From contig OZ026833.1 in assembly GCA_964023205.1 (NCBI GenBank), positions 40,269,137-40,333,136 of the forward strand: a DNA stretch of 64,000 nt, read 5' to 3'. The position numbers and the translations under genes are program-made. The notes below the pieces were generated by a model. The model had not been told where the DNA came from. It did no database searches and saw only the letters and a list, made by a program, of their open reading frames with translations. This document shows, in pieces, positions 32,912-42,059 of this stretch. This stretch comes from Lutraria lutraria (taxonomy: Eukaryota; Mollusca; Bivalvia; Venerida; Mactridae). Position 1 is the first letter of the stretch, and each line of letters opens with the position of its first letter.

Positions 32912-33152
32912 TCAACTGTCTTGCCTCCCAAGCATATTTGTACATATATATTAATTTATAATTCTCTCTTTAACAGTTCTGTGTATTTTCCTAAAACTAT
33001 CATACCATTGTAATTTACGTTATTATATGTCAAGAGATGTATATAAATGCTAAGTTCCAGGTGACATATTGGTCCAGTGGGCCGGGTACTTATATATTTG
33101 TTGTAAATATGTGATAATTATTTATGTTTGTATGTACATGTCACTGTAATAA

Positions 33153-33176
33153 AATATCTATCTATCTATCTATCTA
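33153..33176 (+). repeat. (TATC)n tail of the LINE
   Basis: About five to six TATC units directly at the junction with the interrupted transposon. Confidence 0.85.
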
Positions 33177-33466
33177 TACATACATGGATTCGCAACTGCT
33201 AAAAATATATCAAACGATATGGTTCGGCGATCCCACAATGCATTGCTATATACTCGGCAATGTCCGACAGCTGTATTTTGGGTGTTTACGAATTTGATTA
33301 TACTAATAAAACTCTGGCAATTGGGCACGGGAAATTGGTAATTATGCTGGCGTCACACTGTCCCGAAGTTGACAGCAGATGTCCACACGAATGTGGAATT
33401 TTGAACTTCGCGCGAAATTGGCCCCGATCCTAGTCAATAGCCAAATCAACAGCCGAATCAAGTACA

Positions 33467-33660
33467 ATGCCTTACGAAGATCACACGATGGCACCCGAAC
33501 CACACACGAAGGCAGAACGAAGATGTGAATTTTTATTTAGATGTTTACCCGAAGGACACACGAAGGATACACGATGGCTACACGGTGTCGTATTGAGAGT
33601 ACGATGCCTTCAAACAAGGTCACGAAGGCGTCATGTGACCTCCCGATGGTATAAATTACA
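33467..33660 (+). repeat. subterminal ACGATGG/ACGAAGG motif cluster, left
   Basis: Short motifs such as CACGATGGCACC, CACACGAAGGCAG, ACACGATGGCTACACG recur at irregular spacing. The same motifs occur in the same orientation near the right end. Such subterminal clusters are often transposase-binding sites; that is inference here. Confidence 0.5.
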
Positions 33661-34894
33661 AATTTACTTTATTCAAATTAAAGTCAATTTAATTAACATG
33701 CCACCCAAGGCATAGAGAAACAGGGGTAGGAGGCTGCCCACTAAATGCAGAGTTCAGAAGAGGAAAGCAGAGGCAACTGAGTAGACTTCACTGAGCCTCC
33801 AACCAAAGAGAGAGGCATAAAATCAATGCAAAGACACTTGTCACATGATTCTGCGTCGAACAGGGCCATGAGGACAATGAGAAGAAGCCTTTGTAGTGTA
33901 TGTAGACAGACCCACCGTTCCAAGGACAGGTGACCACCACATGAGCCATCCAGAGCACCACAGCAGTGTGGAAATTGTCATCTCTTCTCAAACTACTCAG
34001 CAATGGCGGTCAATATTTCAGTTGTAGTAGGACACTGGATCACATCAGCAGAAAACTCGGCTTCACATACTTCATATGTTGTAGGGTGATATACAGGTTG
34101 AAACCGGGAGGGAGAGACTTTCTGTACCATGTGTTCTTCTCTTCTATACGACCTACCCTAAAATAAGTACATTATCTCATACGAGTGTCACCCTTTAAAT
34201 GTTTACGAAGAACCCATTGATGTATTACGTGGGTTTAATCCAGGGATTCTGAAATAAAATTTAATCAAACAATAACTGTCAATAATAAATGGTATGTAGA
34301 TCACAATGCAAAAGTTACCTTGATTTTCACTATGTATATAAGATTTACTACCCTGTGCGTATACATGTACGCTATGAAAGTAAAATTGGCGATTGCGTGC
34401 TAAAAAAGTGAACTATAGGTTGGGTCATATATTATCAAGATAGATATGACCGTACTTTTCCGGACTGAAAGAATGCTAGTATTGGTGATGATAATGATGA
34501 AATGATGTACTTGTGGTCATGATAAGAATACTAATAAATTAGTAATAATAACATAATAAAATAACCCTATCACATAAGGAAGGCTAATAGCAAGAAATGA
34601 CAAAAAGAAATAAGAAAAGTTTCCTTAAGAGGAGGTACTGGGCCTGTCAGAGTTGTTCATCATGTTTTCTAAGGTATATATCAAAAGGTTGTCTCATCAT
34701 CAAAGTATGCCATTCTGCAGGAAGTGAATTATGGATTAATGTGATTGAAGCTTGGAGAGTAACACATGCCTCTGTTCTGTAGAGTTGCTCAGGACTGACT
34801 GAGGAAGGTGCTCTATGACCGGCTTTTTATATTTTTTCGTTACTATAACACTTGTGAAACGCTTGAGCAACTCAAATTCGGCTGTCTTCGTCGT

Positions 34895-35340
34895 CACCGT
34901 GGTTCCATCTCGATGTCATCGTACTATAATACGATGGCTACACGACGGCATTGAGAGGGCTTCACGTAGTCGTGTTGCCTTCTTAAGACAATCGGACGGC
35001 ATCTTGTTTCGTTCGTATTGTCTTCGTATGGCAAAAATGTCCGATGGCACCGATGATTACACGAAGAAAATACGATGATGACACGATTAAACAAGATGCC
35101 CTCACGATGGCAATACGAAGGGCAAAATGAACACACGAATTCAACACGAACATGATACTTCGCGTGGACCTTCGGCAATTCTTTGGCATGCCAAAGATTT
35201 TGTCACCGCTCACGAAGTTGGTGCCGAAGCTTGAGAAACTCAACCGGCGGTCATACGATGGCTTAAGATGTCCTCACGAATGGCCCGATGTTATCACGAT
35301 CACACCCGAATTTAAACATTTCCTTAATCGTGTGTCCATC
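34895..35340 (+). repeat. subterminal ACGATGG/ACGAAGG motif cluster, right
   Basis: Many ACGATGGC, ACGAAG, ACACGA and CCGATGG motifs, e.g. ATACGATGGCTACACGACGG at 34930 and CCTCACGATGGCAATACG near 35100. Direct, not inverted, relative to the left cluster. Confidence 0.5.
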
Positions 35341-35799
35341 TGGTGTCTACTTCGGGACAGTGTGACGCCTGCATAAAGATATTGAGATACATTTATAATC
35401 CACAAAGTCTAAATATAAGCATCGAAAAAGGCATCAGTCGAACATTTTAAATTCCAAGATGGCGGACATCTATTATAATCCTTTCGTCTCCGAGATTAAA
35501 CATTCGGAATACCACGGATATTTTCGCTGTTATTATCATTCGGATATCACGGATTTTTTCGTATTTTCGCTTTTGTAAACAATAGCTTGTATTCCAGTTG
35601 ATTCACGTCTTATTATCGCGGGATTTGACTACTTTAAACTGTTAATACGGAAGTTGCGAATCCATGCATGTATATAAGTCCTTGGCCATGATAACGTGAT
35701 TTACATCTGAGAATACACACGTATGTAATAAAAAATAATTAAATAATTGAGATCATATTTTGAACTAGCATAGCATTAAATGCATTAATAAAGAGTATA

Positions 35800-35960
35800 A
35801 TTTTTTTTACTTCATCCATATCACTCAGCAGTATAAATTAATAAATATTTTTGTACATAGATAATGAATATAAAACTTTTACTTCATCCATATCACTCAG
35901 CAGTATAAATTAATAAATATTTTTGTATATAGATAATGAATATAAAACTTTTACTTCATT
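35800..35960. repeat. tandem units of about 80 bp in right arm of foldback element
   Basis: Two near-identical units with ACTTCATCCATATCACTCAG, CAGTATAAATTAATAAATA and AGATAATGAATATAAAACTT, plus a partial third. Confidence 0.75.
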
Positions 35961-36564
35961 CATATCACATAGCAAACATGTACAGATTAAAATAAACTGA
36001 CTGGTTTAGGGTCTATATATATTTGACCATTTACTATATTTACATCCGAGAAACATGTTTTAATAGTTTTTAGCGAGTCATTGTATACACAAAAATGGAC
36101 TTAGATAGCTTATGAAGCATGTTGTGTTTTAGTATGCATGAAAATAGTGTTATGAAATAGCTGTCAAATCCTACCATGTATACAAATAAGTTGAACGTCC
36201 TATGCCAGCTCCAGAAAATAAATATTGACCGTTGGAACTTGCGCACGTTTTCTAGGTACCACCGCACTTTGACTACAATTGCCGGGGTTTCCGGTACAAT
36301 ATTGCGCCGCGTTGTGATTGGGAGAACCAGCGGGGTAGATAAAAAACTGACCGCGCCAAGGGGAGTCACTCTTGGCGTTTGTTGCGGATAACATGGCGTA
36401 TGTCACTCCTTCTCTTTTTTCAGATTACCAGACCCGTTTTCAAGTAATTTACAAAAGTCAATATTTGGGCAAAATACGACCGAGTTATTAAAGTTTGGGT
36501 AATATTACATGTGAAAAGGGCAAACTTGCCGAAAAAAAACAATTCCTGACTTCGAGCTCCTATG

Positions 36565-36572
36565 GTTCAAAT
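36565..36572. other. 8-bp target duplication, right copy (GTTCAAAT)
   Basis: Follows the terminal ...GAGCTCCTATG of the foldback element and equals 27799-27806. Confidence 0.9.
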
Positions 36573-37441
36573 AAAAGAACTTGACCCCCTATGTTCGAAA
36601 GCTTGAGGTTTTTATATGTGAATACAAAAAGTTATAATGTAACGAGTATGTATATGTATCAGTTTGTCTGTTTGTACTGGTTTTGCTCTAACAAACTTGA
36701 CAGAATCTCTACGTCAAATTAATATCGAGAAGTAAAGAAAAACGTACTTAGCATGGTGTAACTACGGATATTACTGGTTCGTGTGTTTATACAGATGAAA
36801 AACAAATAATTTGTATGACTTTCAATGTAACTTTCCATCTAAATTTACCATTTTACGATGCGCGAATTAAGATTAAAAGCATTTCAGATAGTTTCTGGCG
36901 TAATTTATCAACATTCTAACTATGTTTAAGCATTGCTGTTACAGCACTGTCTAACAATTGCGAGCCTTTTTTAAAACAAACATACCCAACTCATTCACAT
37001 TTGCCTGCATACGTAGCCTAACATACACATGATACATGTATGCATCTTAAGTCGGCTTTCACCTGTCAATTGAGGCGTTAAAGCCCTATTAGCTTTTTGC
37101 TATAGAAAAATATATGCAAAAATATTTAATTGCTGATTCATCCCAAGATAATTATCATCGACGAACCGAGCCCTTTTTCGTCTGAAAACACTCATTTCAC
37201 TGTGATTTTTGCTTTTGTAAACTTGAAATATGTAGGGCGCGTGACGTCACTTTACTACGTGCGCATAGCATGACTGCGGGAAAACACAGGTATTCTATAA
37301 ATACATGTAGTATTTATTTCAATGATATTGAAAAAAATACGGTAGTGGTTTCGGAAACATTTTTTCTTGCTATAAAGTATGCACGAGACGAAAACACACC
37401 GAATTCCCCTGTTATAGAACAAACAGAAACTATCAGGACCA
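36573..37441. other. no gene recognised
   Basis: AT-rich, with no open frame of note, no SINE and no inverted ends found. Confidence 0.45.
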
Positions 37442-37754
37442 ATACATAGTTCCCACATCTACAATATTTACCTCCCTTGGCGGCCATCTTGCTTGGCATA
37501 TTTCTTATGCGCTTAATAGAAAAAATCAGAAAATTGGTTATTAAACAACTTAATGTATAAAAGATAACTTAACCATGAAGTTGTTAAGGCCACAATCACA
37601 TCAGGTTTAAGAAAATGTAGTTGTCACATATAAATATCCTATATTTAGAATTATCAAAACAAAAATATAAATATCTTCTATTAGTGCTTGTTGAATTTGC
37701 CAAGCAAGATGGCCGCCAAGGGAGGTAAATATTGTAGATGTGGGAACTATGTAT
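37442..37754. repeat. perfect 57-bp inverted repeat with 199-bp spacer
   Basis: Arms 37442-37498 and 37698-37754 are exact reverse complements; both the outer and inner neighbouring bases mismatch. Each arm reads, outward from the spacer, TGCCAAGCAAGATGGCCGCC, AAGGGAGGTAAATATTG, TAGATGTGGGAACTATGTA. It contains a CAAGATGGCCGCC core resembling a YY1 site and an ATG. No target duplication was found. Confidence 0.9.
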
Positions 37755-38255
37755 ACATTTATAAGCTTATGGGACTTTAAACAAAAAACAAAATAAAATA
37801 CGTCTTAATTATTTCTGCCTGGCACGTGTTCGACGAGTCACGTACGGATTGCGATATGATAAGCATTTTCCGTTCGACATCACGCGCATATACGCATGCT
37901 TGTATTTAATTGAATATACATTGATTTTTCCTATACATCATGTCGAATTAGTATTTATATATAATATCAGTCACAATGCACAATTTATTCGATGCTGACA
38001 ATGAATACTGGAGAACCGTGACATTTCGGGGGCACAATGAGTGTCTGTTGTTTTCCACGGCTCTGAACTTACCATCCATGATGTGTGTTTAATAGTTTAG
38101 ATAACTATTAGACTATATCGTAATCAATTTGAAGTCGCGTATAAAGCCAGTAAATTTATAGCTGAATGACCGGATATTGTGGAAGAGTTTCAAACCTCCA
38201 TCGTGGATACAATAATACTCTCATGAGCTTCCAAGTCATTACAAATATCATAATG
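37755..38255. other. no gene recognised
   Basis: AT-rich intergenic sequence without visible repeats or supported frames. Confidence 0.4.
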
Positions 38256-38257
38256 TC

Positions 38258-38359
38258 CAAGGACTTACATATACATGTATATACATATACAAGTATATAA
38301 GTCCTTTTTTAAACGTTAGAAACAAGGGCTTATTATGTATGTAAGTCCTTGGTTAGAAA
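38258..38359. mobile_element. two miniature relics with CAAGGACTTA ends
   Basis: First relic, about 38258-38307: CAAGGACTTACATATACATG ... TATATAAGTCCTT, nearly palindromic. Second, 38323-38351: CAAGGGCTTATTATGTATGT followed by AAGTCCTTG, only 29 bp, flanked by GTTAGAAA at 38315-38322 and 38352-38359. The ends match the element at 25266-25770. Confidence 0.6.
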
Positions 38360-38960
38360 CAATGAAATATGGTGGGAAATGACTATAGCTGCAGATATTT
38401 CATACTGCTTCTCGTTCAATGTTGTAGTGCATCTGTAAAGCCAGAATTTTCTGGAACCATTGAATACACAGCTGAATGCATTTTGCACTCAGCAAGGAAG
38501 ATAACTCCAATGATCGCCTTATTTAAATGTATCACATTTATCTCCCTTCTTTGAAATTTTGTAAATATTGCGTACGCTTTTTGGTGGTGTTTCCCTTACG
38601 AATCTTTAAATTTTATAAAAAATGCGCCAATAACAACCTTAATAATTTGAACAAAGACATGGCTACACCATTTTTTTGATAATATTCCAGATGAAGTTTT
38701 AAACAGAGTCACAATGGTATGCTAAAAAGTACATAAAGTTGAATAATATTGGGATCAATAAAACTTGTCTCCAGTATTTCAGACCTTAATAATTATGGCA
38801 AGTAATGAAATGTCATAATATCATTTTGCACGAGTATCTTTGCACATGCGACATATGTCGATTTTATGATATTAGAATTGATAGCCACGCGTTTCTTTTA
38901 ATTACTTTAATATTCCATCCGAAGATCTGTCAGATGTGCGTAAAGAAAAACAAAATAACA
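38360..38960. other. no gene recognised
   Basis: AT-rich sequence with short unsupported open frames. Confidence 0.4.
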
Positions 38961-38964
38961 AAAT

Positions 38965-39165
38965 CCTTCCTTCCTTCCTTCATTCATTTATTTATTCATT
39001 CAAAAATGTATACATTCATTTCTTTCTTTGCTCTTCTTACTTTTTTCCTTCTTTATTCATTCATTTATTTCTTTCATTTTTTCTTTTTGTTCTGTTGTCT
39101 TTTACATTCCTCACTTTCTTCTGTTATTCTTTTCATCAGTTTTTTTTCTTTCATTTTATATTAAT
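38965..39165 (+). repeat. pyrimidine-rich low-complexity tract
   Basis: Degenerate TTCC and ATTCATTT runs, then TTCTTTCTTTT-like sequence. Phe/Ser-rich open frames in all three frames follow from the composition. Confidence 0.75.
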
Positions 39166-40980
39166 TACATTTTCAGGGTTTTCAACATTTTTTGTTCGTT
39201 AGGCAGTTTCATTGCTTCAGCCATGTATAATGTTTATAAATGCATGTAGCTTATTATGTAATACGACTTATAAATAAAGAACTATAAGTATAAGTAAAAA
39301 CATACGAACGCCGAAATGCTTGTACAAAGTATAAATTATGTATTTCATGCACCATTGATAATAGATATAGACAGTGTGTACTTGTAGATGTAGTCAAATA
39401 AGTCGAGAATGTTTTCAGGCTGGAACCTTCTCGTAGCCAACCAAAGAAGTGCTTGTCGCAGTTTCATTGGTCGTATTATAAGATTTCTTTTTTCATATCG
39501 ATTAAATTCAATCCGTTTTAATGAAAACCCAAGCAAAACGTCGTTATATAGCGCCGACAACGATTTCAATATTGATAATGGAAAGTGGATGAGCTACGTT
39601 TTGTTCCTTTTTGTATTTATTTTGTATAACGACTTCCAACAACAATTGTTTGTTATTGTCTCATTCGGTTTAAAAAAAACTCATAAATTACACCTCGTTT
39701 TATCTGAAGCAGACGTATCAAGTTTGTACTTTTACTAATTATTAAACAAAACATGTCACACACAGACGACGAGCTAATCGTATTATTTTCGTCAAATCGA
39801 TAATGAAAGTAGTCCTTGCTGCATTCATTAGCAGTTAATGGAGGGAGAGACGATACGTGAGACAGAATTAAAGTGAATGAGATCGGCTGTTTCCGTCGTA
39901 CTTCCGTAAACACCCGAGCGTTGATGACACGTAATGCAAGGGAAGAAAATGAACCATGCCATCTATACGGAAGGTGACTCACGGTTATTGTTGGTAAACA
40001 AAGCGGCACAACACTTTTATCTACTTTGTTTTATAGGTAATTAATAAACTAATCGCCGACAGTGCCATGATGTGCTATTTATACGTTTGAGATGCCAGTT
40101 ATTCGAATAGTTCAAGGCTACGCTGAATTGCAGGCATAACTGATGTAAATTGCGATGCCTCAAATATGAATCATAATTCATACTTCACGACTTGGATCAT
40201 CAATTTTGTTACATAAATCAATGAGTGATTATGAAGTTGCCATTGATGTAAGATAAATAATGACATCTTTCAGGTTCTGAAATACTATACTAAAAACGAC
40301 TCCCTCTTTGTGATTCTGTCTGACCCAATCTCGTTAAAACACCATTCGACTCTACTACTTCAATTTCCACAGGCTTAATTTAATAAGCGCGAAGAATTGT
40401 GGCGTATTCAATGAGACAAACGTATAAGCTAAAACCGAGACATTCCGACCACCTAACGGCCATAGCCTAGAAGACATGCAATTGCTATTGGGCCGGTCTC
40501 AATGAACAAATAATGTAAATATTTCAATGTATATGATAAAAGAAACAGCTTTTGTACAGAAAGTCGCTCCCAAAAAATGCCTTATAATGACCGAGGTCGT
40601 CTACAAACTGATGTGATCGCGAAAATTGGTGTTTCCGTATTTCACATTATACCACTAGATAGCGTGGCGTATGAAAGCAATCTATGATGTATCAGACTTT
40701 TCACCCAACGCCTTACAGAGATCTTTACGTTTCTCGGGGAATCAGTTACACCAAGCCTGTCTGACAGGGATCATCGCGAATTTCACGCTAAAACCATAAA
40801 TCTTAAGAAAACTTTGAAAGGTATAACATTTCTGTTACTTCCTAGTTAGAGATGATTGAAGGATTTTTCTATCAAGTGTTTCTTTTTATCAGATCGAAAT
40901 GAAATGGTTTAGACTTGAAGAAACTTACGAGAACATTAAATAACAGGGTTTTTGACTATCTTTCGATGAATTTCAACCCT
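39166..40980. other. no gene recognised
   Basis: Overlapping frames on both strands at 39345-39738 have no splice or family support. Close to 39250-39300 is a short AATAAAGAACTATAAGTATA stretch that could be a retroelement tail. Confidence 0.4.
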
Positions 40981-40986
40981 TCAACC

Positions 40987-41359
40987 ATGATGATGATGAT
41001 GATGAAGGTGATGATGGTGATGGTAATGATGATGATGGTGATGATGATGATGATGATGATAAAGTGTTGATGATAATGATGGTGATGATGATGATGATAA
41101 TGGTGATGATGGCGATGGTGATGATGATGATGATGGTGATGTTGACGATGATGTAGATGATGACGATGATGATGGTGAAGATGGTGATGATGACGATGAT
41201 GGTGATGGTGATGATGATGATGACGATGATGGTGATGATGACGATGATGATGGTGATGATGATGATGATGATGATGGTGGTGATGATGGTGATGATGATG
41301 AAGTTGGTGATAAAGGTTGATGGTAATGACGATGATGATGACGATGATGACGATGATGG

Positions 41360-41400
<41 letters not shown>

Positions 41401-41537
41401 GTAAAGTGTTGATGGTGATGACGATGATGGTGATGACGATGACGATGATGATGCTGATGATGGTGATGCTGATGATGGTGATGATGATGGTGATGATAAA
41501 GTGTTGATGGTGATGACGATGACGATGATGATGATGA
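40987..41537 (+). repeat. ATG/GAT-rich microsatellite-minisatellite (about 550 bp)
   Basis: ATGATGATGGTGATG-type repeats with interspersed GACGATGATG and AAAGTGTTGATG. The 9-bp pattern (ATGATGGTG) recurs. It produces His-, Ser- or Met/Asp-rich open frames on both strands, which are artefacts. Confidence 0.92.
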
Positions 41538-41539
41538 AA

Positions 41540-41832
41540 ACATAATTGCTTAACAACGTTTCGGTCAATATCTTGAAATGATATTTGATCTACACGTACG
41601 CTAATATTTAACTGCCAACTTCCGTCGGATACGTTCATCTTTAAGATGACGCCCGTCAATGCGTTATTACTTTCTGTTTTGTGTGTGGGATTTTGTAAAA
41701 AATGTTAATGAAATGATCTGACGGAGGTAGACAGGCTGTAAACATATATAATATATATTGGTTAATTTGTTTTCAATGTTTTGACTAAGTACTGCTTCTA
41801 GTTCAAAAGAACACATGCACGTACAATTTTCC
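41540..41832. other. no gene recognised
   Basis: Unique sequence between the GAT repeat and a SINE. Confidence 0.4.
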
Positions 41833-41834
41833 TA

Positions 41835-42055
41835 TTTGTTTGTTTGTTTTGGGTTTTACGTCCCTTTTCAATAGTCAGAGTCATATGTGGCGGGCAGTTC
41901 ACTTAACAATCGTTCCTGGGAAGAACCAGTACTAGACTCCCATCCTCCATAAGAAACTGCCTACATAAAGAGACCTGGTCGGTAGTGGAGCTCGAACCCA
42001 CGGCCCTCTATCAGTGAGAGGTTACAGTGATTTGAAGTCAGCGACCATGAGGCGG
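41835..42055 (-). mobile_element. tRNA-derived SINE (family A), copy 2
   Basis: Same family as 11640-11900: minus-strand B-box GGGTTCGAGCTC, TCTTCCCAGGAACGATTG, GACTCTGACTATTGAAAAGG and a tail of AAAC repeats. The tRNA head is partly lost at the 3' side (GGTCGCTGACTTCAAATCAC remains). Confidence 0.8.
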
Positions 42056-42059
42056 GTCA

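Larger units (their letters stand above)
29193..33174 (+). mobile_element. non-LTR retrotransposon (LINE) with (TATC)n tail
   Basis: It splits the left terminus of the middle-layer element just after its first 17 bp. TATACAT at 29186-29192 and 33175-33181 is the likely target duplication. The order is: short 5' region, endonuclease, reverse transcriptase, Cys/His C-terminal motif, 3' UTR with CAGGTGACATATTGGTCC, AATAAAATATC, then TATC repeats. No RNase H and no separate ORF1 are seen, so it may be a single-ORF LINE or 5'-truncated. The clade is not assigned. Confidence 0.88.
33342..35376. mobile_element. 2.0-kb DNA element with TTATGCTGGCGTCACACTG ends (inner layer)
   Basis: Left end TTATGCTGGCGTCACACTGT followed by CCCGAAGT; the right end is its complement with one mismatch (33342-33369 and 35349-35376). 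Inserted in the middle-layer element. A TAA flanks both sides, possibly a 3-bp duplication, but a short deletion at the site makes this uncertain. Both terminal regions are rich in directly repeated ACGATGG, CGAAGG and ACACGA motifs (33467-33660 and 34895-35340). No transposase frame. Confidence 0.8.
29176..35684. mobile_element. second copy of the CAAGGACTTATATAC element (middle layer), interrupted
   Basis: The left end CAAGGACGTATATACAT at 29176 and the right end ATATAAGTCCTTG at 35684 are flanked by GCCATGA (29169-29175 and 35685-35691). Inner parts match the 505-bp copy at 25266: 33182-33341 is its left half and 35377-35684 its right half. The rest is a LINE (29193-33174) and another DNA element (33342-35376). 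Compared with 25266-25770, about 20 bp are missing at the inner junction. Confidence 0.87.
27807..36564. mobile_element. foldback/long-TIR DNA transposon (outer layer of nest)
   Basis: Termini are CATAGGAGCTCGAAGTCAGG and its complement. The arms are inverted: left 27807 to about 28745; right about 29095-29175 continued at 35692-36564. They match closely, apart from a 12-bp insertion near 36232-36243 and small differences in the AT-rich repeats. With the nested elements removed it would be about 2.2 kb. The 8-bp duplication GTTCAAAT and C-A...T-G ends fit hAT-type integration; no transposase is present, so it is non-autonomous. Arms and loop contain units of about 80 bp with TATATAGATAAYGARTATAAA. 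The open frames in the arms are mirror images and not genes. Confidence 0.85.

Noticed and set aside
38805..39249. Phe/Ser-rich hydrophobic open frames resembling membrane proteins
   Set aside because: They arise in all frames from a pyrimidine-rich low-complexity tract.
39345..39738. Overlapping open frames on both strands as a gene
   Set aside because: Neither has splice context or recognisable motifs; two opposite frames of similar quality suggest chance.
40956..41659. Open frames rich in His, Ser, Ile or Met/Asp over the GAT repeat
   Set aside because: They appear in several frames on both strands and follow only from the trinucleotide composition.
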